This document shows, one piece after another, positions 1-6,710 of a DNA stretch of 64,000 nt. Location: the NCBI RefSeq assembly GCF_000731675.1, contig NZ_JMIT01000001.1:1363526-1427525 (forward strand), given 5' to 3'. The notes under the pieces were generated by a model that did not search any database, was not told the DNA's origin, and saw only the letters and a program-made list of their open reading frames with translations. How positions within the stretch are numbered: position 1 is the stretch's first letter; the number at the start of each line of letters is the position of its first letter. The position numbers and the translations under genes were made by a program. Source of the stretch: Pseudomonas capeferrum (GTDB lineage: Bacteria > Pseudomonadota > Gammaproteobacteria > Pseudomonadales > Pseudomonadaceae).

Positions 1-101
1 ATCCCGACCACGCCAAGCGCGATCAGCGCAACACCAGCCCACCGTCTGCGCTTCGGGTTGAACCACACCTGGAACGCCCGGAGCCTATCACGCAAACGCA
101 T
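1..101 (-). CDS. Small basic membrane protein, 3' part outside window (partial)
   Basis: The ATG at 101-99 is preceded on the minus strand by a strong ribosome-binding site (AAAAGGAG, about 6 nt spacing). The frame stays open to the window edge, giving 33 residues. The start is very basic (MRLRDRLRAFQVWFNPKRRR) and is followed by a hydrophobic run (WAGVALIALGVVG) that looks like the first half of a transmembrane helix. Placement next to phage-type genes suggests a phage membrane protein, possibly in lysis or host modification, but I do not recognise the family and most of it lies outside the window. Confidence 0.55.
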   Translation of the reverse strand, partial: MRLRDRLRAFQVWFNPKRRRWAGVALIALGVVG

Positions 102-137
102 CACCACTCTCCTTTTGGTAAGCGGCGAAGCATATCA

Positions 138-171
138 CCCCTATTCAACGATAACGCCTCCCCGGCGAGGC
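138..171 (+). repeat. Leader-hairpin repeat, copy A
   Basis: The block CCCTATTCAACGATAACGCC followed by TCCCCGGCGAGGC forms a small hairpin (CGCC 155-158 with GGCG 164-167). It recurs almost unchanged at 1641-1673 (copy B) and more diverged at 4364-4398 (copy C). It lies about 80 bp before the lyase gene, in the divergent spacer. A role in transcription, translation or recombination cannot be decided from the sequence. Confidence 0.7.
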
Positions 172-251
172 ATCCGAATACCAGTCGCCTGACGAAAGTC
201 GCAGAGGCGGCGCCCTATGAAATTCACACCCCAAACCACAAAGGAATGACC

Positions 252-884
252 ATGAATTACTTTGGAAACATCACCGCGCACGGCACGCTTTATCTCTATC
301 CAGAGCGACCGCCGCAAGACCTCTTCTGGATCGACCAACTGGGCCACACCAACTACTGGTGCTCAGTCCAAGGTGGCACATCGGGAACCTCTAAGACCCC
401 ACGCACAGAGAGCCGCCAGACACTTCCTGACTCCCCTGTATCGTTCAACTGGATTCGCGGCAGCGCCAAGCACTCTATGGCAGGCCGGGTACGGGTCGAG
501 AGCGCTCCATCTAGCGGTAAGGTTATCGTCGGTCAAATCCACGGACTGAATGCCCCGAACCCATTCCTGATGGTGATTTGGTGGAACGGCTTTGTTCGGA
601 TCGATGCCCGCGATAAACCAAGTAGCACAACCCGGACGCTGTTGAAGAAGGCAATCTCACTGGGCCAGCCCTTTGAATACAGCGTCCAGGTTGATGCCAC
701 CGGCGAGTTGAGTGTTCAGCTCGACACACTGTTCGGCAATGCAACAGTGAACACGGCATGGGACAAATTCCCGTTCTACTTCAAGGCTGGTTCCTACGTG
801 ATCGACAACGAAGGCCCGGTAACCGAAGGCGGCTGGGTAGTGTACGAGTCTTTCGACGTGTTCAACGGCGCGTTGCAACCCTAA
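252..884 (+). CDS. Polysaccharide lyase family 7 (alginate lyase-like) protein
   Basis: This protein of about 210 residues matches the size of an isolated PL7 beta-jelly-roll catalytic domain. The three family signatures occur in order (numbered from the upstream in-frame ATG at 246): RTESR at 53-57 for R(S/T)ELR, QIH at 97-99, and YFKAGSY at 178-184. The Arg, Gln, His and Tyr used in PL7 beta-elimination are therefore present. No signal peptide is visible, so it may be released by lysis or carried on a virion rather than secreted. The ATG at 252 is preferred because AAGGA ends 6 nt before it. Known PL7 enzymes cleave alginate; whether this one acts on pseudomonad alginate or another uronate polymer is inference. 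Phage genes surround it. Confidence 0.75.
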   Translation: MNYFGNITAHGTLYLYPERPPQDLFWIDQLGHTNYWCSVQGGTSGTSKTPRTESRQTLPDSPVSFNWIRGSAKHSMAGRVRVESAPSSGKVIVGQIHGLNAPNPFLMVIWWNGFVRIDARDKPSSTTRTLLKKAISLGQPFEYSVQVDATGELSVQLDTLFGNATVNTAWDKFPFYFKAGSYVIDNEGPVTEGGWVVYESFDVFNGALQP

Positions 885-888
885 AATC

Positions 889-957
889 CAGTCAGCCCCG
901 AGCTGACTGACCAGATCCTGGAAGAGTCCAAGTCAGGCTTCCCTTACTGACTCTTCC
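889..957. other. Two tandem inverted repeats after the lyase gene
   Basis: CAGTCAGC (889-896) pairs with GCTGACTG (902-909) around a 5-nt loop. GGAAGAGTC (920-928) pairs with GACTCTTCC (949-957) around a 20-nt loop. Neither is followed by a T-run, so intrinsic termination is uncertain. They may be processing or Rho-associated structures at the end of the lyase transcript. Confidence 0.5.
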
Positions 958-1027
958 AACTGGCCTAATCAACAAATCCACCATGCCGCATCCGGCCACG
1001 GAGGGCGGCGCATGCATGGAGAAAGCC

Positions 1028-1612
1028 ATGATCGAAGCCACCGAGGAGCAGCTCGGCCTACTCTGGCACACCCTGGGCCTAAACCCGGGATGCCGTACCG
1101 GCAACAGAAACCACTTTCTCACCAGTCCAGGCTATGACGACGCCAACAACTTGGATGTGCTGGTAGAGGCAGGCCTGATGACGCGAGGCAAGGCGCCAGC
1201 CTTCTGTGATGCTGATGACGTGGTGTACCGGGCAACGCCTGAAGGCAAGCAGTTTGCGCTATCCAAGCTGCCTCCACCGCCGCCACCTCGAAAGTACACC
1301 AGGTTCGATGCCTATCTCGACGAGTGCGAGTGCTACGACGGCTTCGCCCACTTCCTAGGGATCAACCAGCCGCAGATCCAGCAGCGCGGCACCTGGGACA
1401 ACTACGAGTACCGGATGGTCCGCTACCCACGCGGAAGTGCCTACTGCGAGCATCGCCGGCCTACCCGTTTCGCGTACTGGTCGCCCTACGAGACGCTTGA
1501 GGTCGCCGGCGAGTGGGCGCCGACCATGAAAGCGGCCAAGGTCAGCTACAAAGAAGCGCTTCGGCTGCACCAGGCCAAGGGCCGCGCCGATAAGAAGCGC
1601 CTCGCGGCCTAA
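1028..1612 (+). CDS. Conserved phage protein of unknown function
   Basis: A 194-residue protein if started at the ATG at 1028, which has GGAG 7 nt upstream; in-frame ATGs upstream (983, 1016) lack this. The N-terminal half (EQLGLLWHTLGLNPGCRTGN and on) resembles a short domain common in Pseudomonas and enterobacterial phages, with HTLGL, RNHF and LVEAGLM motifs. A Pro-rich linker (LPPPPPPRKY) leads to a C-terminal part rich in aromatic and basic residues (YEYRMVRYPRGSAYCEHRRP). I infer a small cytoplasmic phage protein with two modules; no catalytic motif is visible. Repeat copy B begins immediately after its stop. Confidence 0.65.
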   Translation: MIEATEEQLGLLWHTLGLNPGCRTGNRNHFLTSPGYDDANNLDVLVEAGLMTRGKAPAFCDADDVVYRATPEGKQFALSKLPPPPPPRKYTRFDAYLDECECYDGFAHFLGINQPQIQQRGTWDNYEYRMVRYPRGSAYCEHRRPTRFAYWSPYETLEVAGEWAPTMKAAKVSYKEALRLHQAKGRADKKRLAA

Positions 1613-1676
1613 CCCTCCGGCGCTGCCCGCCAACGCCTTCCCCTATTCAACGATAACGCCACCCCGGCGAGGGCGC
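1613..1676 (+). repeat. Leader-hairpin repeat, copy B
   Basis: It starts at the base after the preceding stop codon. It shares the 20-nt core with copy A and its longer 5' part (CGCTGCCCGCCAACGCCTTC) with copy C at 4337-4399. Hairpin CGCC 1657-1660 / GGCG 1666-1669. No plus-strand gene follows; instead a minus-strand accessory gene ends at 1755. Confidence 0.7.
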
Positions 1677-1754
1677 GTGTAACAGAAGCCTCCAGTCCAC
1701 ACTGCACTATTGACGCTAATACTGGATCGGCCTCGAATATAGAGATAATGCCAC

Positions 1755-2396
1755 CTAAGAAGTAAGTTTTCTTACGCGACTGAAACCGCCAGCCTCGTCA
1801 AAGTGGCGCGTCAACTCGAATCGTTGGCTTCCTAGCTTGCCACTACTCCTTTTATATTGGATGGTGATCTCAGTTCGGTCGTCGTAAATTAGCTCAGTCG
1901 AAAAACGCACCTCGCCGTCCTTGTGAAGCGGCTCCAAGTCAATATTAAATAACTCTCCACTACTCATCACATAAGAAAGATTTACACTGTCACAGTACTC
2001 ACCCTTATTAGAGACGGTAAGTAGATCATATTCCACCCCATCTTCAGGGTCTGTATCAGAGCCCCTATAGGTCAGATATAAGATTGGCTCTAGCGATCGC
2101 TCATGGTTTTCCAACGCAAGCTTTTGCGCCTCAACCATTTGTATTTGCTGTTGAACTGATGCATTTAGTTCGGCTGCCTGCATCTTAAGCGCTTTCGTTC
2201 CCTGACGTAGCTCATCTCCTTGCTGAAAGTAACCAAACACTAGCCACGCTAGGGCCAGAGGTCCGAATGCGCCGGCCAAAAAATCACCTAATTCATTTAA
2301 CGGCAGGCAACGAAACTCATCCCATCTGCCCAGCAGAATTAAGAAAAAGCCACCGACGTATATCACCGTAAATACGACTGCTAATTGTGTTCTCAA
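1755..2396 (-). CDS. Two-TM membrane protein with coiled coil, unknown function
   Basis: A 213-residue protein. Two N-terminal transmembrane helices (about residues 7-24 and 38-57, including DFLAGAFGPLALAWLVFGYF) are followed by a coiled coil of about 50 residues (roughly 60-108) and a soluble beta-rich C-terminal part (LEPILYLTYRGSD onward). The start is TTG at 2396 with AGGGG 6 nt upstream. Proteins of this layout (FLAGAFGPLA...WLVFGYFQQG...L) are scattered through prophages and accessory islands with no assigned role. The gene is AT-richer than its phage neighbours and runs against them, so recent acquisition as a moron is likely. A membrane-sensing or defence role is only inference. Confidence 0.7.
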   Translation of the reverse strand: MRTQLAVVFTVIYVGGFFLILLGRWDEFRCLPLNELGDFLAGAFGPLALAWLVFGYFQQGDELRQGTKALKMQAAELNASVQQQIQMVEAQKLALENHERSLEPILYLTYRGSDTDPEDGVEYDLLTVSNKGEYCDSVNLSYVMSSGELFNIDLEPLHKDGEVRFSTELIYDDRTEITIQYKRSSGKLGSQRFELTRHFDEAGGFSRVRKLTS

Positions 2397-2447
2397 ACTG
2401 AACCCCTATCGCTGTGGTATGGACCAATATACCGGCCAGGAGCCATC

Positions 2448-2570
2448 ATGCCCATCACCTACGGAAGCGTCTGCAGCGGCATTGAAGCTGCGACCGTAGC
2501 CTGGCACCCGCTGGGCTGGCGTGCCGATACAACAGCCAGTCACGCGATGCCCAGCCATACGGCTGGATGA
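2448..2570 (+). pseudogene. Remnant of phage DNA (cytosine-5) methyltransferase, 5' end only
   Basis: After an AGGAG site, the ATG at 2448 opens MPITYGSVCSGIEAATVAWH, the conserved N-terminus and SAM-binding motif I of phage-type C5 DNA methyltransferases, continuing to PLGWRA. Homology then stops: the next residues (DTTASHAMPSHTAG) lead to a TGA at 2568, and none of the catalytic Pro-Cys, ENV or target-recognition parts follow. About 26 codons survive. The gene was apparently cut by a deletion or insertion joined to the minus-strand accessory genes. A 21-codon frame at 2567-2632 overlaps its stop by ATGA. Confidence 0.75.
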
Positions 2571-2703
2571 CCGTGAACTGCGGTTGGTGGCTTGCTGGGT
2601 GGCGTGACCGAGGCATTGAGCTCACTTCTTGAAAAGCATCACCGCGTACCTCTGATTCTTCAGAGATCTCGGCAGAGTCCCCCCAGTTTCCTGACAATAG
2701 AAT

Positions 2704-3540
2704 CTAGGCTTGATGCTGAAAGAAAAAGCTCACCAAATAACAACCAGCAGCTAACGACAATATGATGGGTATTCCAACCTCTACAACCAACATACGCAGG
2801 TTCTGGGATTTCAAAAGCAAGCTGAAACGCCTATCAAACCTAGCGAGAGATTCTGGAACCCGAGTATTGGTGATCGTGGATTCCGTTGAGTCTAGGGAGC
2901 GTCTAATTTGCTCTAGCGTGTTATTCATTCCTTGTATAGAACTGCTCACACTACCACCTACAGTCATATCTCGCTGCTGCAACTGCTCAACATGGACACT
3001 GAACTGCTGGACACTCTCACCCACACGATTTAATAAATCGGAATAAGCCGTCATTGAGCGTGCCTCTTGAATCCACCAGGTGTATAACGTCGATTGCTTA
3101 GGGTCGTCTGGATAATCTGCCCCCGTCGCCCCTAATTTCGCGCCTGTAACGAAGGCAAGCTTAGTGCCAGTCACACGTACAGACCACTCCGAGTAGAGCT
3201 CATAACAATACCAAATAAAATGAATTAAGGAATAAATGAGAACTATGGAGAGCCCGACCATAAGCTTAAATGGTGTTACTCCAGTCAACTTGACCCCAAG
3301 AATGGAAAAATCTGAGCCAGCCTCAATCTCTCCAACGATCAACACCAGCACCACCATAGATACCAGAATTAAATTTCTACGCAACTTCGCAGCAGTTTCA
3401 GATATATCAAATCCTACTGGCTCACCTAAAACCCTTGCAATTTCTTCCCGCGCTGGATGCCGCCTCACAATACTGACCTCAACTATAGAGCAAAAATAGA
3501 TTAATACTTCAACCTTATAAGGATCACCACCATGGTGCAT
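2704..3540 (-). CDS. Three-TM membrane protein with coiled-coil loop, unknown function
   Basis: Up to 278 residues. Hydrophobic helices lie at about 55-70 (LILVSMVVLVLIVGEI), 90-112 (FKLMVGLSIVLIYSLIHFIWYC) and 252-272 (VEVGIPIILSLAAGCYLVSFFF). A long polar stretch between helices 2 and 3 contains a predicted coiled coil (SDLLNRVGESVQQFSVHVEQ and on). An alternative GTG start at 3468 has GAGGT 7 nt upstream and would remove 24 residues. The frame is AT-rich relative to the prophage. A small two-TM gene lies 30 bp upstream on the same strand, so the two probably form a co-transcribed membrane module. I do not recognise the family. Confidence 0.65.
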   Translation of the reverse strand: MHHGGDPYKVEVLIYFCSIVEVSIVRRHPAREEIARVLGEPVGFDISETAAKLRRNLILVSMVVLVLIVGEIEAGSDFSILGVKLTGVTPFKLMVGLSIVLIYSLIHFIWYCYELYSEWSVRVTGTKLAFVTGAKLGATGADYPDDPKQSTLYTWWIQEARSMTAYSDLLNRVGESVQQFSVHVEQLQQRDMTVGGSVSSSIQGMNNTLEQIRRSLDSTESTITNTRVPESLARFDRRFSLLLKSQNLRMLVVEVGIPIILSLAAGCYLVSFFFQHQA

Positions 3541-3570
3541 CCGTGTAGGGAGAGTGATATCTACGCGACA

Positions 3571-3849
3571 TTACTGCGATGAGAAGTTACTAAGGAGAGT
3601 TGCTAGCACCTGCAGCGAGACCGTAACGGCAGCCGCGATCGCCGCTCGACTGTTCCACTTGGATTGTAATCGGAGCGTACCGTACAACTCACCACCGTTA
3701 ACGATAGTCACATCCCATGACTCGATATCAGGTGAGTTCTCAAGCCCCGGCGGCGGCGGAGCCTTCACCACGGCTGACTTTACCCAAAATGCTGCCGAAA
3801 GAACGCCGGATAAAAGAGAAGCAACGTTCACCATCAATGCACAGTCCAC
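3571..3849 (-). CDS. Small two-TM membrane protein, first gene of minus-strand module
   Basis: About 92 residues: an N-terminal helix (MVNVASLLSGVLSAAFWVKS), a Pro-rich turn (VVKAPPPPG), a short beta segment ending at KWN, and a second helix (SRAAIAAAVTVSLQVLATLL). The GTG at 3849 is preferred because AGGGAG precedes it by 6 nt; an ATG at 3834 and a longer frame from 3891 also exist. Proteins with this helix, KAPPPP, WN-R-A, helix layout are familiar as short hypothetical proteins in proteobacteria. Its placement 30 bp before the larger membrane gene suggests one transcript and perhaps a complex. Function unknown. Confidence 0.55.
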   Translation of the reverse strand: MDCALMVNVASLLSGVLSAAFWVKSAVVKAPPPPGLENSPDIESWDVTIVNGGELYGTLRLQSKWNSRAAIAAAVTVSLQVLATLLSNFSSQ

Positions 3850-3864
3850 AGACAACTCCCTGAT

Positions 3865-3879
3865 CCGGCCCCATGCCGG
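3865..3879 (+). other. Leader hairpin before small phage gene
   Basis: CCGGC (3865-3869) pairs with GCCGG (3875-3879) around loop CCCAT. It has the same stop, hairpin, gene arrangement as the hairpins at 5590-5605, 7648-7667 and 8340-8352. Confidence 0.45.
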
Positions 3880-4029
3880 GCCGAACATCAATACCCCACT
3901 TCAACGAATCACGCCACCTCAGCGAGCGCGGCACTTGCCGACGCCCGGAAGCAGACCAAGATCACCAAACCCAGCGGAAAGGCTGGCTGCCCCCCCCTAG
4001 AGCTGACGCTCGCTGAGTGGACTGAGGCA

Positions 4030-4278
4030 GTGCAGCGCAACGCCGACGCCATCATGGCCGGCGAGAAGGTGAAGCAGCTCAGCGCCCTCTTCTACACAGC
4101 GCAGCACGCGAAGCAGTTCATCGAGCTTGCCAAGAAGACCAGCGCATGCCGAGACCTCAAGATCCGCTGCAAAGCTGCCCTGCTCGACGAGAAGGGCAAG
4201 AAGATCCTCAGCCCCAAGACCAGAATGCCCGTTATCGGCTGGGCGGACTGGGTGCCTGAAAACTACAAAGCCGCCTAA
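4030..4278 (+). CDS. Small phage protein of unknown function, start uncertain
   Basis: The frame is open well upstream of the GTG at 4030 and reads like protein from about 3898 (TSTNHATSASAALADARKQT onward), then ELTLAEWTEAVQRNADAIMA, a charged helical middle, and a conserved-looking C-terminus VIGWADWVPENYKAA. No ATG with a ribosome-binding site is found at the natural beginning; the sequence near 3890 (ATACCCCACT) looks like a start region altered by an indel. The gene may therefore be damaged or use a weak start. It precedes the second methyltransferase remnant by 13 bp, as in an early phage operon. I cannot assign a function. Confidence 0.5.
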   Translation: MQRNADAIMAGEKVKQLSALFYTAQHAKQFIELAKKTSACRDLKIRCKAALLDEKGKKILSPKTRMPVIGWADWVPENYKAA

Positions 4279-4291
4279 CACGGAAACCCCC

Positions 4292-4336
4292 ATGACCACA
4301 GCAATCGACCTGTTCGCCGGCCTCAGTAGAGCCTGA
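4292..4336 (+). pseudogene. Second C5 DNA methyltransferase remnant (14 codons)
   Basis: The ATG at 4292 opens MTTAIDLFAGL, the N-terminus and motif I (DLFAGxGG) of phage C5 DNA methyltransferases. Instead of GGWS the next residues are SRA and a stop at 4336. This looks like a large internal deletion fusing the first codons to a foreign or 3'-terminal end. Repeat copy C starts at the next base. Confidence 0.65.
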
Positions 4337-4399
4337 CCCTACGACGCTGCCCTCCAGCGCCTTCCACTCTCAAACGATAAACGCCTCCCCGGTAAGGCC
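4337..4399 (+). repeat. Leader-hairpin repeat, copy C
   Basis: It aligns with copy B over its whole length: CGCTGCCC, CCAGCGCCTTCC, CAAACGATAAACGCC, then CCCCGG. As in copy B it begins right after a stop codon and is followed by a minus-strand accessory gene. Confidence 0.65.
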
Positions 4400-4544
4400 G
4401 ACGCCGGCAATGAAAAAATCTGCCACAAGACGTCTTGCGAAGTATTGTTAATTACCGAGCCCAAGACGGGCTTGTTAAGCACCGAGGGACCGGCCGAGAC
4501 AAGAAAAACCCAGATCAAGAATTATAGTTTTATCTGTGGACCGG
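4400..4544. other. Spacer between repeat C and minus-strand zinc-finger gene
   Basis: It holds the 12-bp perfect palindrome CAAGACGTCTTG near 4429 and a short hairpin GAGCCC/GGGCTT near 4459-4475. No gene is visible. Either structure could end the minus-strand transcript. Confidence 0.4.
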
Positions 4545-5354
4545 CTACTTAGCAGCCAGAGTTGCCAAATCAAGCCTCCCAAATTTTCCACGACGAGGAG
4601 CTATACGAGCAAACTCTGAAAGCCCTTTAAAAACAGCAGTTGAACTGTAGTCAGAAATCCCGACCACCGGATTAAAACCAAACATATCACACACACGTTT
4701 CATCTTGGACTCTCCAGCACCCACAACCATAACAAACCTAAAGCCCAAAATAACAAATGAGTGATACCAACTTCCCTCCCTCCTAACGCACGAAGGAAAA
4801 GAAAACATACGCCTGGTTTTTTCGTCAGAATTCAATTCAATATACAAGCAGAAATTATTAAGCTTAGAGCCCGAAAGCAGAAAGTTGGCAAACTCCAGCT
4901 CATATCGTGCGCCCAACCCATTCCCGTAGGGATTTTTATCTCGCTGCCAATCCCACACACTGGCACGCCAAAATATACTTACAGCAAAATACACCAGAGC
5001 ATCTAAATGACCTTTATCTATAGAGTCTGGACTATAACCTTCAAACAGAGGATGCGTTGCTGCAGGTTCTTTACTTCTCAATATTTCAAAAAGCGGAAAA
5101 CCACTCTGAGTGGCCCAGAGCTGACCTACGATTCGTTCGCCCTTCTTAGAAAATAGATCCTCGCAAGCACCACACAAAAGTGGCTGCTTTACTTGCTTAT
5201 CTGTCTGAGCGATAGAGTTTGTATACTGATTGATTATTACCGACTGTTGCAGCCCCAAATTAGTATCCCAGCGAAGATGGGAATACGCGGCAGCCGGTAT
5301 AAAATGACTATTTATTAACTTTTTTTCCTGCTTACACAACCTGCATATTGCCAT
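4545..5354 (-). CDS. Treble-clef zinc-finger (CxxC, SHxxP, CxxC) protein, HNH-like
   Basis: A 269-residue protein starting MAICRLCKQEKKLINSHFIP: Cys4 and Cys7 form one zinc pair, followed by the SHFIP motif, and LLCGACEDLF supplies a second CxxC near residues 61-64. This CxxC, SHxxP, CxxC layout is that of a treble-clef finger as in HNH nucleases and a widespread uncharacterised accessory family. A classical HNH catalytic Asn-His set is not evident, so nuclease activity is unproven. The rest is alpha/beta with aromatic-rich segments and no membrane helix. It is strikingly AT-rich for this genome and opposes the phage genes, which argues for transfer. A defence or anti-defence role is possible. 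Confidence 0.65.
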   Translation of the reverse strand: MAICRLCKQEKKLINSHFIPAAAYSHLRWDTNLGLQQSVIINQYTNSIAQTDKQVKQPLLCGACEDLFSKKGERIVGQLWATQSGFPLFEILRSKEPAATHPLFEGYSPDSIDKGHLDALVYFAVSIFWRASVWDWQRDKNPYGNGLGARYELEFANFLLSGSKLNNFCLYIELNSDEKTRRMFSFPSCVRREGSWYHSFVILGFRFVMVVGAGESKMKRVCDMFGFNPVVGISDYSSTAVFKGLSEFARIAPRRGKFGRLDLATLAAK

Positions 5355-5617
5355 TGCTTACTCCATGAACTCGGTAAATCACAGAATCTTACCTTATTTT
5401 TAGGATAACGCTTCCGCTTTGACTGCTGCCAGCGGTCTTCTGCCGACAGGGAGTAGCGGCAAATTGAGCCCTGGCATATACCCGCTAGCTAAGGAGCCTC
5501 CCACTTTGCCGCATCAGCGCTTAAGCGGCAATGCAATTAAGATCCGCATAACTACAAACACAGCTGTAACCCCTCCCCCTCTATTCACTGCCGCGATATG
5601 GCGGCCAAGGAACGACC
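5355..5617. other. Accessory-cassette boundary region without a clear gene
   Basis: Much of it is the 5' flank of the minus-strand zinc-finger gene. Near 5564 the bases CTGTAACCCCTCC match the end of the ParB-like gene plus its leader at 7622-7634, as if only the last codons of a deleted phage gene remain. A plus frame across 5419-5634 has no homology-like content. Confidence 0.4.
5590..5605 (+). other. Leader hairpin before phage gene at 5618
   Basis: GCCGC (5590-5594) pairs with GCGGC (5601-5605), followed directly by AAGGAA and the GTG start. Same arrangement as at 7648-7667 and 8340-8352. Confidence 0.5.
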
Positions 5618-6145
5618 GTGCCCGGAATAATTGAGCTGGACCTCGACGCGATCGAGGCGGCGACCAAGGCTGCTACCCCGCAAGACTTCGACAGCGCGCA
5701 GATCGCCAACATTGAAGACGGCTGGATCGAATGCCAGGCCTGCGGCGGCGAGGGATCCGTTGAGCTGACAGCCGACTATCTGAACTACGACGGCCAGACG
5801 TTGGGCGTGCAGTTCTACGGTATTGGCGAGCCGCATGTTCATGCAGACGCTTACTACCGCGCAGCACGGCCTGCCGTGGTGCTGGCCATGGTCGAAGAGA
5901 TCAAAAGCCTGCGCCAGCAGTTGGAGCAGCAGAAAGGCACCAGCCGCACCATCACCCTTTCAGGCTGCGAGTTCACCGAAGAAGAACTCGTCGGCCAAGC
6001 GGTGCGCGCCGTGAGCGGCACCAGCAGAAGGTACAAGAATCCGTGCTGGGTGCTAATGAAGGACGCCTTCGGCTGCGGGTCTGGCGTCGCCACCGCGCTG
6101 TGCCGGCGTTTCAATCTGGACCCGGACGAGAGTCTGCGCACATGA
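5618..6145 (+). CDS. Conserved phage protein with CxxCxGxG motif
   Basis: A 175-residue protein with a GTG start, AAGGAA 5 nt upstream. A short CQACGGEG motif near residues 40-47 resembles half of a DnaJ-type zinc site. It is followed by a well-formed domain (YDGQTLGVQFYGIGEPHVHA and on), a coiled-coil-like segment (MVEEIKSLRQQLEQQ) and a Cys-containing C-terminal part. It fits the mosaic early-region phage proteins that carry an Ea22/Ead-like domain, but I cannot name a function. Its stop overlaps the next start by ATGA, so it is translationally coupled to the following small secreted protein. Confidence 0.65.
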   Translation: MPGIIELDLDAIEAATKAATPQDFDSAQIANIEDGWIECQACGGEGSVELTADYLNYDGQTLGVQFYGIGEPHVHADAYYRAARPAVVLAMVEEIKSLRQQLEQQKGTSRTITLSGCEFTEEELVGQAVRAVSGTSRRYKNPCWVLMKDAFGCGSGVATALCRRFNLDPDESLRT

Positions 6146-6396
6146 CCCGCCTCGTCCTCTGCCTCCTGCTGCTGGCCACCGGCGCCAGCGCAACCGAGAA
6201 CGTCATCGACGTGCAGCACGACAGCCAGCGCGGCGTCACCTGCTACCTGCTGAACGGGGTCGGAATCAGCTGCATCCCCGACAGCCAGCTGCAGGCCGGC
6301 AACGAGCGCCAGCTCTCCCCGCACGAGCAAGAAAACAACATCCCTACACCCGCACTGGCGCCTGGGCGCTGGATTGATGAGAGGTATCAGCTGTGA
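6142..6396 (+). CDS. Small secreted phage protein with signal peptide
   Basis: 84 residues. The start MTRLVLCLLLLATGASA is a clear signal peptide with an AxA-type cleavage site. The mature part contains VQHDSQRGVTCYLLNGVGIS with two cysteines (GVTC and GISC) that could form a disulfide in the periplasm, followed by a polar tail. Similar short exported proteins with the RGVTC...G.GISC.PD pattern are common in Pseudomonas prophages; their role is unknown. ATGA overlap upstream and GTGA overlap downstream place it in the same operon. Confidence 0.7.
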   Translation: MTRLVLCLLLLATGASATENVIDVQHDSQRGVTCYLLNGVGISCIPDSQLQAGNERQLSPHEQENNIPTPALAPGRWIDERYQL

Positions 6397-6710
6397 GCGA
6401 ATGGATCAAATGCAGCGACAGGCTGCCAGTTACGGATGAAGACACCGACACGACCTTCATTGTGGCAGTCAGGCGAGCGCACAACGGCAAGACCTACGTC
6501 TTCGCTGCCGAATGGCTGAACAAAAAGCTGCTCCACAGAGAAGACCCTGATCCGGATGATCCCGAGGACGGTACACCATTCAGTGGGTGGCATTCTCTCG
6601 AAACCCATGCCGACTTCGAGGAGTACTGGGAACCTCTGGTTTCGCCCTGCTCCGGGGATGAGGTTACCCATTGGCAGCCCATGCCTCAGGCGCCAGGAAT
6701 CGAGCTATGA
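6393..6710 (+). CDS. DUF551 phage protein
   Basis: 105 residues with the DUF551 layout: W-x-x-C-x-x-R-L-P near the N-terminus (WIKCSDRLPV), a V-A-V strand, and the terminal THWQPMPQAP. DUF551 proteins occur in phage early regions and have no known activity. Start GTG at 6393 overlaps the preceding stop, and its own stop overlaps the next ATG. Confidence 0.8.
   Translation: MSEWIKCSDRLPVTDEDTDTTFIVAVRRAHNGKTYVFAAEWLNKKLLHREDPDPDDPEDGTPFSGWHSLETHADFEEYWEPLVSPCSGDEVTHWQPMPQAPGIEL

Noticed and set aside
141..347. Minus-strand 68-codon frame across the start of the lyase gene
   Set aside because: It overlaps the repeat and the PL7 gene start, with no ribosome-binding site.
3554..4000. Plus-strand frame of 148 codons over the small two-TM gene
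   Set aside because: The minus-strand frame gives two good membrane helices and a ribosome-binding site; the plus frame is Pro/Arg/Thr-rich without structure.
5419..5634. Plus-strand 71-codon frame before the phage gene at 5618
   Set aside because: No ribosome-binding site, low-complexity Pro/Thr content, and it runs across the leader hairpin into the next gene.
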